Shown piece by piece: positions 24,338-36,255 of a stretch of DNA of 64,000 nucleotides (position 1 is its first letter; every line of letters starts with the position of its first letter). The translations under genes were made by a program, and so were the position numbers. Below the pieces are notes generated by a model, which saw only the letters and a program-made list of their open reading frames with translations, was not told the DNA's origin and did no database searches. The stretch is from Tubiluchus corallicola. Its lineage: Eukaryota > Priapulida > Priapulimorpha > Priapulimorphida > Tubiluchidae. The DNA lies in assembly GCA_030141605.1 (NCBI GenBank), contig JAQGDQ010000014.1:682001-746000 (forward strand), in the 5' to 3' direction.

Positions 24338-27300
24338 TTATGTATATGAATAATAATTAGTACTGTAATTACTAGGGCTTTGTTGGTAATGTGCCGATGC
24401 ACCTTTATAAGGGCTACTATGAGTATGAGTTGCCATATAACCCGGGCCTGGCCCGTTTTTATCTGCATAAGGATGTTTTTTTCTCTTAAAGAAACCCAGT
24501 TTCCATAGCAACAAGATTAACAGAAAGAGCAAAATTATACCTGCCACCACACCTACTATTATTATCCATAAGGAAATCGTCTTTTTCACTGCCTCTGGGT
24601 GTTCAGGGTTTACGGCCGTCTTGACTTGGACTTCGTGGTAGCTAAGCCTGTCTGGTTGGATATCGTAGGGTACTTCAGTCACGTGAGCTATTCCTCGAGA
24701 TGAGATTGTCACTTCTGACACTTTTTCAGCTACTAGCGTTTCAAGAGACAAACGAGATCTGACAGAAATCACAACGTACCCGCCTGGTTCTAATCGACCG
24801 GTAGTGCAGGATATTAAGGCACACTCTTTTTGGTAGCACTTTAATCTTTTTTCCAGTTCTTCTGGAGTCAGGTATCCTTTGTTTTTTGCTTCTCTTTTTC
24901 TTCTCGTTTCTGCATCACTGTTAAACTTGTATTCATCAGTTTTTGTGCGATTAATATTGAGTAGTTCATCCATCATATCTTCTGTGTGTTTCAGAACCTT
25001 CACATTTCTTGGATTAACTTTTTCAGCTTCACATTTGCCTGTTCCATCACCTCCAATTACCTTGGGGGTTTCTACTAGATACAGCAGATGACCGTGAAAA
25101 CGAGTAAAGCTGGGCCACAATATCTTCACTTCTGCTTGGGTGATGTAACTGCTTCCCGTGTTGATGACGTCATAGACATGAATCACTTCTGGTCCGATCT
25201 CTTCTTCGGTTGATGGCAAGGACAGCATGACGTATTCAGCAGGAAATCGCACTTGTTCTGGGATAGAAGCTCCAGTCATCTTGATTTCAGTGGCGATTTT
25301 AACAGGAATATCTATTTGAACGAAATTATCGGTTATTGTAGTCTCATTTTCCGGATTGGAACTATTAGCCTGAAGAACAAAGTTTAATTCAAACTGAGAA
25401 CCATCAATTTGTGTCGGTGAGAACTTTATGCGAAATACAACACGATGCCTCCGGACCAGAGGATTGCCAATTTCGCACACAAGTTGACCTTGGCCAATGC
25501 TGGTTGTGTTAACAGATGTAGTTTGTGTGCAAACAACATTTTCTGAGTCCTTTCCGGAACCAGTTTCGAGCCCACTGAAGTCCATACCTGCTGGTACGTC
25601 CACAATTACTTGAGCTATGAACGCATCCTCACCTGCATTGCGTACTTTGACTTCCAACAAAATTTCTTCTGAAGTTCCAATTTCATATTCCTTCGTCAAG
25701 CTGTGGGCAGCCAAGATGAGATTCGGAATACAGATTTCATCTTTACCACAATTTTTGAGAATGTTTATGTCTTTACTGATATAATTTGGACGCTTTGAAT
25801 TTTGCACTGGCAGAAGCACACGGCTATTTTCTGGTTCAGAATTTATCATGTCATAGTTTACTTGGACAGAGATAGGGCTTAGTTTGTCTCTAATATTAGA
25901 GCGAACATACACGTATGTGGCTTTACACCACTTCATGTCTTTTACTAATCTAACTGTTGAAGTCTGCATGATTTCGCCTTCATCACTATAGAAAAACAAA
26001 CGGTGCGCCAGTTTTTTCTTGCTGTCAAGCTGAAAAGTGACGTTTACCTGTATCTGTTTTGACACGCCTTTTCCTGAATATTGCAAGCAGGACGTCACGA
26101 CTACACATGACACTTTGGTTTGATCTGAAAGTGTACAAGTCTGTTTGTCCAGATTAATGACTTCGGGGTTTATTTGCAAGGTTCGGTGGAAGGTCACAAC
26201 TGGACGGGTTTTTAGAAAGATCACTGAGTCAGAATCATGGGCGCCAAGGACAATGTCCGGATATTCATTGCCATCAAAATCAAGGCCGCCAGACACAGCA
26301 AAACCGACTGAACTTAATCTACTGCCAAAGTCCTCTGCTGAGACAACCTGAGTTGCGATGTCTTTAACGCCTTTCTTCCCACCATGATAAATAAAAATCT
26401 GTCCATTTCCGTCCGGACCACCGTAAGGAGCACCGACGGCAAAATCGTTATACCCATCTTGGTCAACATCACCAATACCTGCAACTGTTTGACCAAATCT
26501 ACCTCCATTTTCTTTGCCGTCAATAACTATACCCTTTGAATGCTTAAACTTGTGTCTTTTGTTTTGATAGAACACGTGCACACGGCCCAGATCAAAAGAT
26601 TTCTCGTCACCTTCTTTATAGTAAAAAGGAGCGCCCACAATGATATCATCCAATTCGTCTCCATTGAGATCTGTTGCTGCAACCGAATACCCAAAATACG
26701 ACCCTATCTGTTGACCAGTGATGTTTTGAATGCTCTCTAGTTGGGGCGTGAACAAACACACTTGTCCTGTGAGATGCCACTTTGGCATTCCCGCAAGAAT
26801 ATCGTTGTTACCTTTTCCGTTGAAGTTACCTAAAGCTGTATCAAAAGCTAAGTAACTGTCATCGTCCGATGGAGGACCTTCTGTCGTAAGTAACAAGTCA
26901 GTTTGATTTGAAAGACTTTGGGAATAAATTTGACCTTGCCAATACCAGCTACCTATTGCGCCAATCACAGCTCTCTGGTGATCTTTTGTCAACGATATGC
27001 CATACCCGGCCTGGCAAAACCCCTGCCTATGGTAACCCCATCGTGTGGTCCTGCACGGAGCATACTCTGTCCCTCTACCCATAGTGCGTGTGGCAAAGCA
27101 AGCCCCTACTGGCTCACGTCGTTGGAAATTAAATGAAAAGTACACATATCTTGGAGCACAAGCCATGATGAAGCCGTCAGGACCGGAACTTGTTACTGAA
27201 GCCCCAAACCACTGATGGCTTTTCTCGTCAATCTGAAGCCATTGGGGTCCATTCAGTGCAACATTATTTCCTGTTTGATCGATAGGTATTTGTTCACAAG

Positions 27301-27562
27301 AGCCGGTGAGTTCCGGCATGCACCTGTACACAGCGCCACCCTTTTCTACACCTGGCTGTTGTGTTTGTGCATTGGGCGCCCCTACTAACAACCAATTCTC
27401 ACCTCTGTAAACGTGTTGTACAACAGAAAAACCGAACATACTATCGGGATCCGGAGCTTCGTGCACTGTAGCTGTCCTTACGTCGATGTTAAACGAAGCT
27501 ACGCACTGCAAACACAGGAAACATACGGGAATAATCCCACGGGATATGTTTATCCGTGGCAT
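24338..27562 (-). CDS. Integrin alpha chain, intronless (copy 2)
   Basis: This is an uninterrupted frame of 1,074 codons from the first ATG (27562). The frame opens slightly further upstream at a TTG, but the ATG places a signal peptide (residues 1-23) correctly. The architecture matches copy 1: FG-GAP propeller with Ca loops DLNGDELDD (298-306), DVDQDGYND (365-373) and DFDGNEYPD (428-436), no I domain, thigh/calf, polybasic cleavage site RRKR (887-890), transmembrane segment (about 997-1022) and GFFKR (1023-1027). The cytoplasmic tail is longer than in copy 1 and rich in Tyr, Ser and Pro, so intracellular partners may differ. Colinear similarity to copy 1 extends from the signal-peptide junction to GFFKR and includes a YLTPE motif just after the cleavage site. 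The two genes lie 6.2 kb apart on the same strand, consistent with tandem duplication of an already intronless gene. Confidence 0.95.
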   Translation of the reverse strand: MPRINISRGIIPVCFLCLQCVASFNIDVRTATVHEAPDPDSMFGFSVVQHVYRGENWLLVGAPNAQTQQPGVEKGGAVYRCMPELTGSCEQIPIDQTGNNVALNGPQWLQIDEKSHQWFGASVTSSGPDGFIMACAPRYVYFSFNFQRREPVGACFATRTMGRGTEYAPCRTTRWGYHRQGFCQAGYGISLTKDHQRAVIGAIGSWYWQGQIYSQSLSNQTDLLLTTEGPPSDDDSYLAFDTALGNFNGKGNNDILAGMPKWHLTGQVCLFTPQLESIQNITGQQIGSYFGYSVAATDLNGDELDDIIVGAPFYYKEGDEKSFDLGRVHVFYQNKRHKFKHSKGIVIDGKENGGRFGQTVAGIGDVDQDGYNDFAVGAPYGGPDGNGQIFIYHGGKKGVKDIATQVVSAEDFGSRLSSVGFAVSGGLDFDGNEYPDIVLGAHDSDSVIFLKTRPVVTFHRTLQINPEVINLDKQTCTLSDQTKVSCVVVTSCLQYSGKGVSKQIQVNVTFQLDSKKKLAHRLFFYSDEGEIMQTSTVRLVKDMKWCKATYVYVRSNIRDKLSPISVQVNYDMINSEPENSRVLLPVQNSKRPNYISKDINILKNCGKDEICIPNLILAAHSLTKEYEIGTSEEILLEVKVRNAGEDAFIAQVIVDVPAGMDFSGLETGSGKDSENVVCTQTTSVNTTSIGQGQLVCEIGNPLVRRHRVVFRIKFSPTQIDGSQFELNFVLQANSSNPENETTITDNFVQIDIPVKIATEIKMTGASIPEQVRFPAEYVMLSLPSTEEEIGPEVIHVYDVINTGSSYITQAEVKILWPSFTRFHGHLLYLVETPKVIGGDGTGKCEAEKVNPRNVKVLKHTEDMMDELLNINRTKTDEYKFNSDAETRRKREAKNKGYLTPEELEKRLKCYQKECALISCTTGRLEPGGYVVISVRSRLSLETLVAEKVSEVTISSRGIAHVTEVPYDIQPDRLSYHEVQVKTAVNPEHPEAVKKTISLWIIIVGVVAGIILLFLLILLLWKLGFFKRKKHPYADKNGPGPGYMATHTHSSPYKGASAHYQQSPSNYSTNYYSYT

Positions 27563-28966
27563 TTCTGCCAGTTTGCACACCAAGCAGCAGACAACTTTCC
27601 AGTCCTTGCTTCCCTTTGCACAAAACTAGGCAATTATTTTTCAGCGCTTAAAACATATTCCAGGAGTGATGGCTGCTGCTCTAATTTTAGACAGTTAAGC
27701 GAGAAGTACAGCTGGTATTTCAGAAACGTAAATGTTAACCTAGCGCTAGCGACACCCTCTTATAATCACTACTGTTTATTATATTAGACGAAAATTTCAC
27801 GAGTTGATCACAAAACGCTCTAACATAAAGGAATCCGCCAGAAAGAAACTTATCACACTGAAGCTATGTCATTTAGGATGCTGACACAACTGCACTGATA
27901 ACTTCTCGCTTATACAGATGCCACGCTAACGACTGCGCTCACCGTAGTCCGTACTGTTTATAGCGCAGCTTCCAGATGGTAGGCATATGCCTTCTTCTAA
28001 CCATTGGTCTCACGAACGTATCTCAGATTTCACTCCTCACGCACCGAAGGGTGTTTGATTCAAAATCAGCCATCGGAAATTCTCCTGTTTGTCTAACAAA
28101 CTTTAGGCTCTAAGCACGCATCAACAAGAGCTCGCCTACACCGCTTGATCAGTCAACAACAAGCAGCAAATTAAAAAAACCGACAGCAGACTGCTACAGG
28201 GTTTCAATGTTGCCTCCAGTCCGACGATTCTCAGCAGGATGCATGACGAGCTTCATGAGCTCGCTGCCTCACCAACTAGAGGGGTTAGTTAAGAACTACG
28301 CAATCAGTCAGCCTGTCATCGGCGCGCTCAGCATGAGTGCAGATTATTGTACTTATCTGAAAACCAACTCTCAAGTGGGTAGCAATGACCCGACGCACGT
28401 ACATGTATAGTTGGCAAAGAATTGTGCAAATAAATTAATAACAACAGCAGACCTAGAGAATTGACCAAATTCATAAACAATGACTAAGTCTAAAGTTATA
28501 ACATTTTTCTCACTTCGTTTGCTTGAAATACTGTCGTCATTGGCTCATGAAAGCTACTTTCGCTTTGAATATCTTTTTGTCGCATTAATATGTTACATGA
28601 ACAATCTTGCTGTTAAAATTCATTACTGACTAGCGTGATACAAATAAACGGATATATTTCTTTACAAACATGCGCGTTTTGCTCTAGTTAGCATTGAAAC
28701 ACTTCGAATTTAGCGCCACAAACATCTTTCGAAAAAAAGAAAAGTCGGAGAAAAAACCGGAAGTGACGTTCTAAAAGGAAGTTATTTACTACAGTACCAA
28801 CGGTGATTAATTTAAGTTACCATATCACATAAAAGTATGCATCAGAACTGTTTTAGAAGTTAGGAAATATGCAATCCCGCCCACACTGTAAAAGAAAATA
28901 ACATTGAAAAAATAGTGTAATGGGACTTTTAAAGAAGGAATTTTGTTATCAGTACATGCGTATCGC
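27563..28966. other. 5' flank of integrin copy 2
   Basis: Likely holds the leader and promoter of the minus-strand integrin. No clear TATA element was identified. Confidence 0.35.
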
Positions 28967-29275
28967 ATGTTGTTGACTGCTAGCACTGTCATAAAAACAA
29001 TCATTTTCATAACAACTGCTGTGATATTAATAATAATAATTAATGTTTATTTGTATACAAGGTGGTACGCTTTGTATGCTTTATATACCCCTATTTTTCA
29101 CCTTTCTTGGCCAGTTTTACTGATATTTGTCTTGAGCTTTTATGTACCGCCCTTGAGCACAATATGCTTGATTGCGATCGTGTTTAGTTTGATTAAAACA
29201 GATTCATTTGCTGCCAGGCAACGATCGTTTTCCTCAGTTCCATTAGCAGATGCTTTCCAGATGGGAAAGAGTTAA
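28967..29275 (+). CDS. Possible small membrane protein
   Basis: An ATG-initiated frame of 102 codons encodes two or three hydrophobic segments (about residues 5-30, 45-80) and a hydrophilic tail with SFSSVPLADAF. I do not recognise it. AT-rich DNA readily yields hydrophobic open frames by chance, and no splice sites or upstream signals were pinned down. Confidence 0.2.
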   Translation: MLLTASTVIKTIIFITTAVILIIIINVYLYTRWYALYALYTPIFHLSWPVLLIFVLSFYVPPLSTICLIAIVFSLIKTDSFAARQRSFSSVPLADAFQMGKS

Positions 29276-29779
29276 AGACTGGTGCATTCTACAACTTACA
29301 AACAAAGCGGGGGGTTTTCACAACGCATGGATTGGTAGTGCCTTATTCATCACCACTCACTTCTGCAAATTCTTTATTTAGAAAGACTGAGTTTTTTCTT
29401 TTTCCTCCATATTAGCAAGACGGTACGTTTTTTTCTGTAACTGAAAAAACTCTTGCAGTGAAGAAGAGGCTTCCTTAAGGTGACAAGTGTTTTGAAAATT
29501 TAAAACAGCTGCACGTGGCGAAGTTTGTTAAAAGTTTTTTTAGGAATGATGTTATCTATCTTGGTTTAGCTAACCACTTCTATTTTTATGTTATTTTTTA
29601 TTTTAGTTTTAAATCAATACATGAAGTACTATACAAAACAAATAAGAAACCCTGAATATAAAACTATATGCACAAGACAAAAGCTGTATAAAAGAACCAC
29701 AGGTTAGTTTAAATAATAAATAAAGAAGTTAATAATGATTTCTACTATAGGAAGTACATTAACTTTTATCGAATACCTG

Positions 29780-31345
29780 TATCAATTCAATTCAATTCAG
29801 ATTTTCATTTCGGTAACTAGGACAATATAAAATACAAATACAATATTAAAATGAAATAAAATACAATGAAATAAAAATTACAAAAGTACATATATATGTA
29901 CAGGGTTAATAAATTAAAGGCTAAATAAATTTTAGAGGCTAATTATGTAATAATTCGTTCCATTTCACAAAAAAGCAAGATTTAACAAGTCTATGTGAGT
30001 TAGCAATAGCGGTTAAAATACTATTGCCAGTGTACAGTAGTAACCTATTTCGAAAGCTATAACATGATCTTTTGCGAATGTGGTATAGATAGGTTTACAC
30101 ACACGCCAGAAGCACTGCAATCGTACTTTAAGTGAGATAGTTTTCTGATATACCATTGCTGTATGCAATGTGCAGTCTATTTATCACACTAGTACTACAA
30201 TTAGTCCATAAAAACCTACAGTAAATGTTGCAGCAGAAACTCTTAAATAGCATGATTTTAACATCATCTGAATGTATATAATCTGTATATAAAAAAGACC
30301 AGTCTAGTTTTGAATGTCGCTTAGATTAGTGCATATTACATGACCAAGATATTTCTCCTGAATACTTACAGGCAATGCTGCATTACCATGAAACACTTTA
30401 CCAGGTATAACGTGTTTCAGGCGTGGAAGCAAGAAATTTAGACATTGCTTTTTGTCGAATTCAAATCAATTTTATGAAGATTAGGAAAGCTAGTGCAAGT
30501 ATTCAGAAGATCAATGTCATCAGCAGAAATTAAATGGTTAACCATGTTCCCTGCAAGATGACAACCCTTCATACCATTCAGTTTTACAGATAGCTCATGC
30601 ATGTAAAAACATTGAACAATAATGGCGAGAGAACCCCTCCTTGACTGACGCCATTTGTAGTACGAAAACCATCTGAGTTTGTATTTCGAAAACCATCTGT
30701 ATGCATCTACAAGACATGCATACACAGGAGTGTGACTATCCATATAAGTGTTCACAATTTCTTTAAAGGTAAACAATGTCAGTTCGGTTACGTGGGATAT
30801 TTCGAAATCAAAATGTGCGTCGGTTGTGTAAGCGCTCATTATAGCGGGCAACAATTACTTTTGCTAATATTTTGCTAACCATGCTTGCAGTAGTTATTGG
30901 ACGATAATCTTCAGTGGATGTTATATTCTTTTGCTTAGACTTAATTATGAGTACAAGTACAGAATCTGACATAATTACTGTTGGCTTATCATGCAATTAA
31001 ACAGAAATGTCAAATGTGCAGAGACGACATTATCTGCGTACACGAAATGCTCTGCATTAAGCCCGTCACAACCCACAGATTTACCACTTTTCGGCTTACG
31101 TATACCAGACATTGTGTTTTCAACAGCAACGTAGAAATCAAATGATGTGTTACGAATTTCAGATAAAAACCTACCACTAGAAGTTTTACGATCATTTAAT
31201 AGACACCCTTCCACATATTGCAAATGTTTTGTTCACCGCTTACATTTCCAACTCTATCTGGCAGGAGAATTCTCTTTATTCTTTTCCAAAGCTTTGTCAG
31301 CTCGTACGTTATTTTCGTTAACTTTGCAGTATTTTAAAGCTTGTT
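29780..31345 (-). pseudogene. Decayed non-LTR retrotransposon (LINE) reverse transcriptase
   Basis: Fragments in shifting minus-strand frames follow the order of a LINE reverse transcriptase: SGKSVGCDGLNAEHF, then TEDYRPITTASMVSKILAKV, a finger/palm region (VYACLVDAYRWFSKY), a degenerate catalytic box reading SADD in place of YADD, and the downstream YLGHVI block. The C-terminal tail carries stops and frameshifts. An AATTC-type repeat near 29785 could be the element's 3' tail. It is inactive. Confidence 0.75.
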
Positions 31346-32559
31346 AATTATCAGCTATTTGAGATAAAATCACATAAGATTATCAATGATTATGTGTAAA
31401 AAAAGAATTAACATAAACTGAAAATTAACAACTATGTTTAACATTGGCTTTTCACTTTAATTATCTAACGCGACGATTATACTCGAATGTTCAGATAACA
31501 TTGTGTAATGTGTGTTTTTTTCTGTGCATTCCGCAATGTACTGAATTGTTCGTCAATAAATTTGATATCTAGTTAATCTCACCGTTATCAATTTAAACAT
31601 TGCTGTTTAACATTTTTTGTATATTATATCATCATTACAAACTTCATTAACATTTTAACCAAACAAAAATTTAATGAAATCGATAGAGAAATGGATGTAA
31701 AATGGATGTAAAGTCCTGTATAAATCGCAGATGATCGCTTTCTCACTGTAACAGTAGATTGGCAAGCTGGTTATTTAATAACAAAATGTCATAAAATTGG
31801 ATATAATAAAACGATGAATTAATTGACGAGAAATGTTAATTATTTTCGACGTGAACTAATGAATCTCACTTTTATAAGACTTCAGTTAAGCATGGTTTAT
31901 TCAGTTATTAATTTGATAGGTTACAGTTGTAGTTACGTTTTTGGGTGCACATTGCACGTAGCTTTATATCTACAAATTAAAAATATGTTATATAATATGT
32001 TTAAAATACACTATATAGCCTTCTGTGATTCGTGCGTCACATCATGCAAGCAAAGAAGCCATGAACCATAAAAATTATCAACCGTAGCTGTTTTAAAACA
32101 AATTTAAGACGTTTCTTCTACTATAAAACTGGATAAACTGCTTCCCCTTATGTAGTTAGTTTGTCGTAGAAATCAGCTTTATGAGTTGGTATTAAAAGAC
32201 TTGTATTAGTCACGTACATAACAGGCACAGTTAGCCATATTATTACTATTTCTGCGAAAAATAGCCATATTATTACTATTTCTCCGTGTTAAAAAGATAA
32301 ATTATGTAAATACGCTTGCTGGTATTGTTAAAGAAACCAATTAGAAAGAGGTGCCGTTTTTATTGGTCATTTACTGGATTGTATAACAGATGTTTAGAAT
32401 AATTGAAAAGTGATAGGCCATTACATACTGGAAGAATAACATATTCAGATAATGTTTATTTAATAGATGTAGATTTATAATAATAAATAATGCATCTTAT
32501 AAATAAAAGACAATCTGTAGAAGCTCTTTAGGGACTAACATTAACACACACTCACTATT

Positions 32560-33175
32560 TCAAATTAGAAGTAACAATTAGGATACGTATGCTCAACATG
32601 GGTCCACTAGAGCTTAGAAGGCTCACCTGAATATGGTTTTCAAAATCGTTAGAATTGATCTAGGTTTAATCGATGTATCTGAATGTCACAGTAACACACT
32701 TAGTTCGACCACTTCAAGTGGTCATTCTTATAAACCCTTTCTTCATAAGTGTAACAAAAAAGTAAGGCAACACTATTTCTTTGTTAGAAGTATATCGCTT
32801 TGGAATACTCTTCCTTTCCACGTTGTCATGGCTCCCTCTTTAGCTCCCTTCAAAACCTCTCTAAAATTATAATTTGAATAACTATCTGGTTTATCTGTAT
32901 GGGTGATTTATAAATTCTCACACAAATTGACTTTTTCTGCTTATTGGACATAATTTGATATAAAGTTTTAGATGATCAATACTTTTATTGTACTAAGCTG
33001 TGGGGCTACATAAGTCGCTGTCGTAAAGTTGATGTAATTGTGATTTTGTGCATCAGATTTCTTGTGCCTTGTTAGCGCTAGTTGCTTCAAAACAGTTAAC
33101 TTTTTACTATTTGTTTGTGCATTACTTCGCAAATAAAATTCATTTATTCATTCATTCATTCATTCATTCATTCAA
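32560..33175 (+). pseudogene. LINE 3' end fragment with ATTC microsatellite tail
   Basis: The 32634-32871 region encodes a typical LINE polymerase C-terminus (YKPFLHKCNKKVRQHYFFVR, SLWNTLPFHVVMAPSLAPFK). It is preceded by a frameshifted PLELRRL block. A noncoding tail with AATAAA ends in an (ATTC)n array at about 33139-33175, a common 3' terminus for such elements. Confidence 0.6.
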
Positions 33176-33937
33176 TCAATTTTACACTGCATACATTTAG
33201 GTCATTTTCAAGTCACAATATCGCACCGTTCTTCTATTAAGGTACAAGAATGTTAATTTAGCTAAGAAGCCATTTACTTTAGTTTTTAGAATTTCAGGCA
33301 ACATAGCTTACTCATGTAGCTAGAGGTAACTTTCCTTTGTAATTCAAAGGATAACTTTTATACTAAATTGTTTAGGACTATTAAGATATATCTATTTGAC
33401 CACGATGATGTTCAGATGACGGATATCGCTCTCTAAAAACAGTTTTAGTTAAAAAGAAAGTCTTACAAATCTGTTAATTTTGAAAGGATGAGGCTTCGTC
33501 AGATATTTTCTTTTGTCGCTTTATTGCTCGGGATTTTGCTGCATCTTTATTGCTTCGTATCCGCTCATCATTAGAGTATTTAAGGATAAACAATACTTTT
33601 TTCAAACCTATCTACTGCATATTGTTACCTAATATTGATACGGCATCCTTTAGTTCTATATTCAGGCAAAACAGTAACCAAACTGTTATGGACTATATTC
33701 ATCAGTGTCTTAAAGGATTTGCACAATAATCACTGTTACTTGTATAGTATAATATACTGATTGTATAATATAAAATATGTTAATTATATTGCTACGCTCT
33801 TTTAATGCAATTTTAGCACTTTTACTGTATAAATGTTATGGAGTTAATTTTGGACTAACTTAATCTGTTGTTTTCCGTACATCCACTCTGATTATTTGTT
33901 ATTACTACCGCGTCTAATAACCTGTGTTTTTCCTTTC

Positions 33938-33959
33938 TTCTTCTTCTTCTTCTTCTTCT
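33938..33959. repeat. TTC microsatellite
   Basis: A short (TTC)n tract next to a LINE remnant. Confidence 0.85.
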
Positions 33960-33989
33960 GGTGCTCTAAGAATCTATTGAAGACATTGA

Positions 33990-34310
33990 ATCTCTATCCT
34001 TTATTAGAATACCCCACTATTTCCTGTCTGCGGCTAAAATTTTTAACACCTGTGATGCTATGGTTAGCTTTGATGTCAGCCGTTGTAAATCTTTATTAAT
34101 TCTTGATATCCAAGTTTTTTTTCTTTTCTTGGAGGTCGTTTGGCAGGTTTCAGTGCCTCTTTTAATACAAATCTTGCTGGTGTTGTTTCTGGCAGTCTCA
34201 TTAAATGTCCTATCCATCTTAACCTTCTGATTCTGATTTAGTGTTCCAATGTTCTTCTTTGACTCTGTTGCACAGCTGCTCGTTTGAAAAGATACATAGC
34301 TAGTTATATT
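33990..34310 (-). pseudogene. LINE polymerase C-terminal remnant
   Basis: The minus-strand translation reads RRLRW, then DRTFNETARNNTSKI and KRKKTWISRINKDLQRL, which follows the conserved pattern at the end of many LINE polymerases (RRLRWxGH ... GRPxxTW ... DL). It is short, frameshifted and inactive. A TTC array (33938-33959) abuts it. Confidence 0.5.
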
Positions 34311-34804
34311 TAAGATTTTTCTTAGTAGTCCTTAGTAGTACTTAGGGACTCTGTGAAACGCATCTATTATTCCTTCCTGTATTGCAGTCCTGTTTTGCTG
34401 CAATGGCTGCATTTTGTTTTTTTAAGCAAGGTGTTTATAAACTGCTTCGAGGTTCGACATGCTGCTAATTTATTGAATTATTGTAGGTCTTAACCTATTT
34501 TAATTAGTTTTCTAGATTTAAAAACAGACAAAATAAAGAGTGTGAAAGAAGGGTCGATGTGAAACAATATAATTGGGGTTCTGGTGGCCAGTAACCTCCG
34601 CATACCGTTTGGCTTCAAGTACGTCGTTAAACATTTCATGGCAAATGCTCTCGCCTAACACAAATTCGCGATAATGGCGAAACGAACACTTTTAATACCC
34701 AATGTTGTTCTAATACTGTCAGATGCCACGTGTACATCGTTAAATAGGAAACTATATATAATATAATTGAGCCCGTTTCCTCTGCTGATTGGACGAGCAC
34801 ACAT

Positions 34805-35164
34805 ATGGCTTCATTCAAGCTGTGGCCAAGGGGAAAGCTTGGACCTGCATTTGTGCCCCCTGAAGCCAGAAAGTAATTATCTGTTATACAGGGCAGAGCC
34901 GCACAGTTACAATAAGGATGATTACAAAAATGTTCTTAAAAAACTTTTTAAAAAGTAGTACAATTATAAGCCTTGTGTTGTCAGAAACGCTCTCGCCGTT
35001 ACCAAAGATGCAATCTTGCAGAACGTCCTACAATATTTTCAAAGGCTTCTAAACTCCCTAAGCAACTGAAGCCAAATCCTAGCCCCTTGTCATGGATCCG
35101 CTTTGTAGTCATCTTACGAATGTTGCTTGGAATTCTGGTCAGTTTTTTTGTCATCAGTAGTCGT
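34805..35164 (+). other. Possible small split gene (two exons)
   Basis: A TATATAATA string at about 34752 is followed by an ATG at 34805 opening a short exon (MASFKLWPRGKLGPAFVPPE) that ends at a donor-like AAA|GTAATT. A second open stretch runs from an acceptor at about 34981 to a strong donor GTAAGTATT after 35164. In one frame the second exon has a basic segment followed by a membrane-helix-like stretch (WIRFVVILRMLLGILVSFFV). In the frame that joins to exon 1 it ends early after an amphipathic helix. The two readings compete and neither matches a family I know. Confidence 0.2.
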
Positions 35165-35337
35165 GTAAGTATTTCCAGGCTTACTGAATGTTGGTCATCT
35201 AATAATCGAGCATGCTTAAACATTTACAGGTGTTTCTGACTGCGGTGCGCCTTGTCACTAAGAGCGCTGTCAGTACTTGTGTTTTTTTATTTAGAGTCTG
35301 CTGAGTTGTGGATTAAGTGTCATTTACCTGGCATCCA

Positions 35338-35501
35338 GAATGCGTATGCGCTATGCTGATGCGGAATAGAAAATTTTGGTTTATATTGTATTCAATACAC
35401 CCGTTTTTCATACCTGCGTTATGCGTTATTTTTTCTGCAGCTATCTTCCATTGATTTTTTATATGCAGCTATTCCGCAGTTGGATAACGCATAACGCATT
35501 C
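35338..35501. repeat. MITE-like inverted-repeat element M1, copy 2
   Basis: A 164-base element whose ends (GAATGCGTATGCGC at 35338 and the complement ending GCATTC at 35501) form imperfect inverted repeats of about 32 bases, each including TGCGGAATAG or its complement. An extra internal TGCGTTATGCGTTA sits at 35415-35428. There is no coding sequence. Confidence 0.75.
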
Positions 35502-36255
35502 GCATAACGACTGTTTCAAAAAAACATTAAGAAAACTATAGCAATCGACAGCATTAAACAATTATACGAGCTTACTAAAGCACATGTTTGGTATAATATT
35601 TATATCTATAACATGTATATCTATAATAATATCTATATTGGGCGTCTGTATTACTGCAGTTAGAAGATTGACAGTAGATCAAAAACTGTATAATATCGTT
35701 GTTTGCTATAACTTAAAATTTACCCTATGATAGTTAATTTTTGTTACAGTTACTGACGATTATCACTTGTTGACTGAAACGCGTTGGACAAATAAAATTT
35801 GAATACCTATCATCTTTCAGTAACTTTTTAGAAAATTTGAGGAAGTCTCATCCGCACACTTTAAGAAATGTGACGTTTGAACTTAACAAATTTTTCTTCG
35901 GTTTATTTGCCTAAATGTTCGATTGGAAAAACTAGTCTGAGTTAGATTATTTTTAGTTTATTTTATAAACCATATGCAGCTGAAGCTTTAATGGGATGTG
36001 AACATGTAGTCACGGTTATAAACATAAGAATATTTTTTTCTTTTTCCAGATTGGGCTGGGCTAGTGTATAAATACGAGTAATCAAGTTTAGTTATTTTTT
36101 ATGTTGAAATTATGTTGAACTTAATATAACAGTACAAAAATTGTTCAAGGCGCCCAAATGATCAAAACCGGCAAAATTTGGTGTAAGTCTACATCAGAAA
36201 AAATCATGTAAATGTTAAAGGGGGGGAAAGGGAATTTTAAAGTATAACTCATAAT

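Noticed and set aside
27563-27583. Seven-residue N-terminal extension of integrin copy 2
   Set aside because: It starts at TTG; the ATG at 27562 gives a proper signal peptide.
24879-27787. Plus-strand open frames across integrin copy 2
   Set aside because: Shadows of the integrin coding sequence.
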